From: Verrucomicrobiota bacterium
GTDB taxonomy: Bacteria; Verrucomicrobiota; Verrucomicrobiia; Limisphaerales; AV2
Direction of reading: 5' to 3'
Length of the DNA stretch: 5,888 bases
Assembly (NCBI GenBank): GCA_003218935.1
Contig: QHPA01000146.1
Coordinates: forward strand, 1-5,888
Shown here: piece after piece, positions 5,687 to 5,888 of the stretch
Position numbering within the stretch: position 1 is the stretch's first letter
How the letters are laid out: each line of letters starts with the position of its first letter
Program-made: the position numbers and the translations under genes
Notes under the pieces: generated by a model
Seen by the model: only the letters and a program-made list of their open reading frames with translations
Database searches by the model: none
Told to the model about the DNA's origin: nothing

Positions 5687-5888
5687 TCAATAGAGCGGAT
5701 CGTAATGCTCCGGCTGCCCGCCGAACTCCGGTCTGACGGTTTGGACGTGCCCGTCTGCGAAGGTCACGTTGCCTTTCCCATCGTGCCGCCCGGTGATTTT
5801 GTCATACGGCCACTCCCACGCGCTGGCTGTTCCCGGCCAATACCAACCGCTGCCCAAAGCTCCGGACGTAATCTCGGAGTGCGCAAAT
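5687..5888 (-). CDS. Prepilin-like protein with H-X9-DG C-terminus (partial, N-terminus beyond right edge)
   Basis: A minus-strand frame enters from the right edge and ends at TGA 5689-5687, leaving the last 66 residues. They contain the sequence HDGKGNVTFADGH, in which His35 (fragment numbering) is followed by exactly nine residues and then Asp45-Gly46. This is the H-X9-DG motif of the processing-associated C-terminal domain found in large families of type II secretion/type IV pseudopilin-like proteins of Planctomycetes, Verrucomicrobia and Lentisphaerae. Tryptophan-rich WYWPGT and WEWPY lie just before it, and the tail ends PEHYDPLY. The N-terminal cleavage/methylation segment would lie outside the window. 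Its precise role is unknown; the family is predicted to be exported and anchored at the envelope. It converges on the kinase gene with 66 bp between stops, and I see no T-rich terminator there. Confidence 0.85.
   Translation of the reverse strand, partial: FAHSEITSGALGSGWYWPGTASAWEWPYDKITGRHDGKGNVTFADGHVQTVRPEFGGQPEHYDPLY

Overview
The window is GC-rich, densely coding bacterial chromosome. It most resembles the Verrucomicrobiota (Pedosphaera/Limisphaera type) or a relative in the PVC group. The clues are a prepilin-like protein with an H-X9-DG C-terminus, a large secreted acetyl-xylan-esterase-type hydrolase, a small Hanks-type kinase, and gene starts without clear Shine-Dalgarno sequences. 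This placement is inferred from gene content; no rRNA or phylogenetic marker was analysed.

Layout from left to right: (1) 1-1531, minus strand, the first 510 residues of an exported alpha/beta hydrolase that runs off the left edge. (2) 1532-1989, a non-coding stretch with a short 9-bp tandem repeat and two hairpins, each opening with GGTAG and facing each other, like REP elements. (3) 1990-4646, minus strand, a three-gene cluster read CPBP membrane protease, then comF, then accD. The protease stop and the comF GTG start overlap as GTGA, and accD follows after a 97-bp non-coding gap between stop and coding frame plus its leader (105 bp in all). (4) 4647-4702, a 56-bp divergent intergenic region with a TTCCGG-N6-CCGGAA inverted repeat. 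(5) 4703-5620, plus strand, a stand-alone Ser/Thr-kinase-like protein with the beta3 lysine replaced by arginine. (6) 5687-5888, minus strand, the C-terminal 66 residues of an H-X9-DG prepilin-like protein that runs off the right edge and converges on the kinase.

The genes do not form one obvious pathway. AccD is the carboxyltransferase beta subunit of acetyl-CoA carboxylase and is a housekeeping enzyme. ComF belongs to DNA-uptake/phosphoribosyltransferase-like proteins. The CPBP protein is a membrane protease of unknown substrate. The esterase suggests polysaccharide deacetylation outside the cytoplasm, and the prepilin-like protein suggests a type II secretion or type IV pilus-like surface system. 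I see no defence system, CRISPR array, tRNA, rRNA or complete mobile element, and no convincing new multi-gene system. The features most worth following up are the kinase with altered catalytic motifs and the paired GGTAG palindromes.
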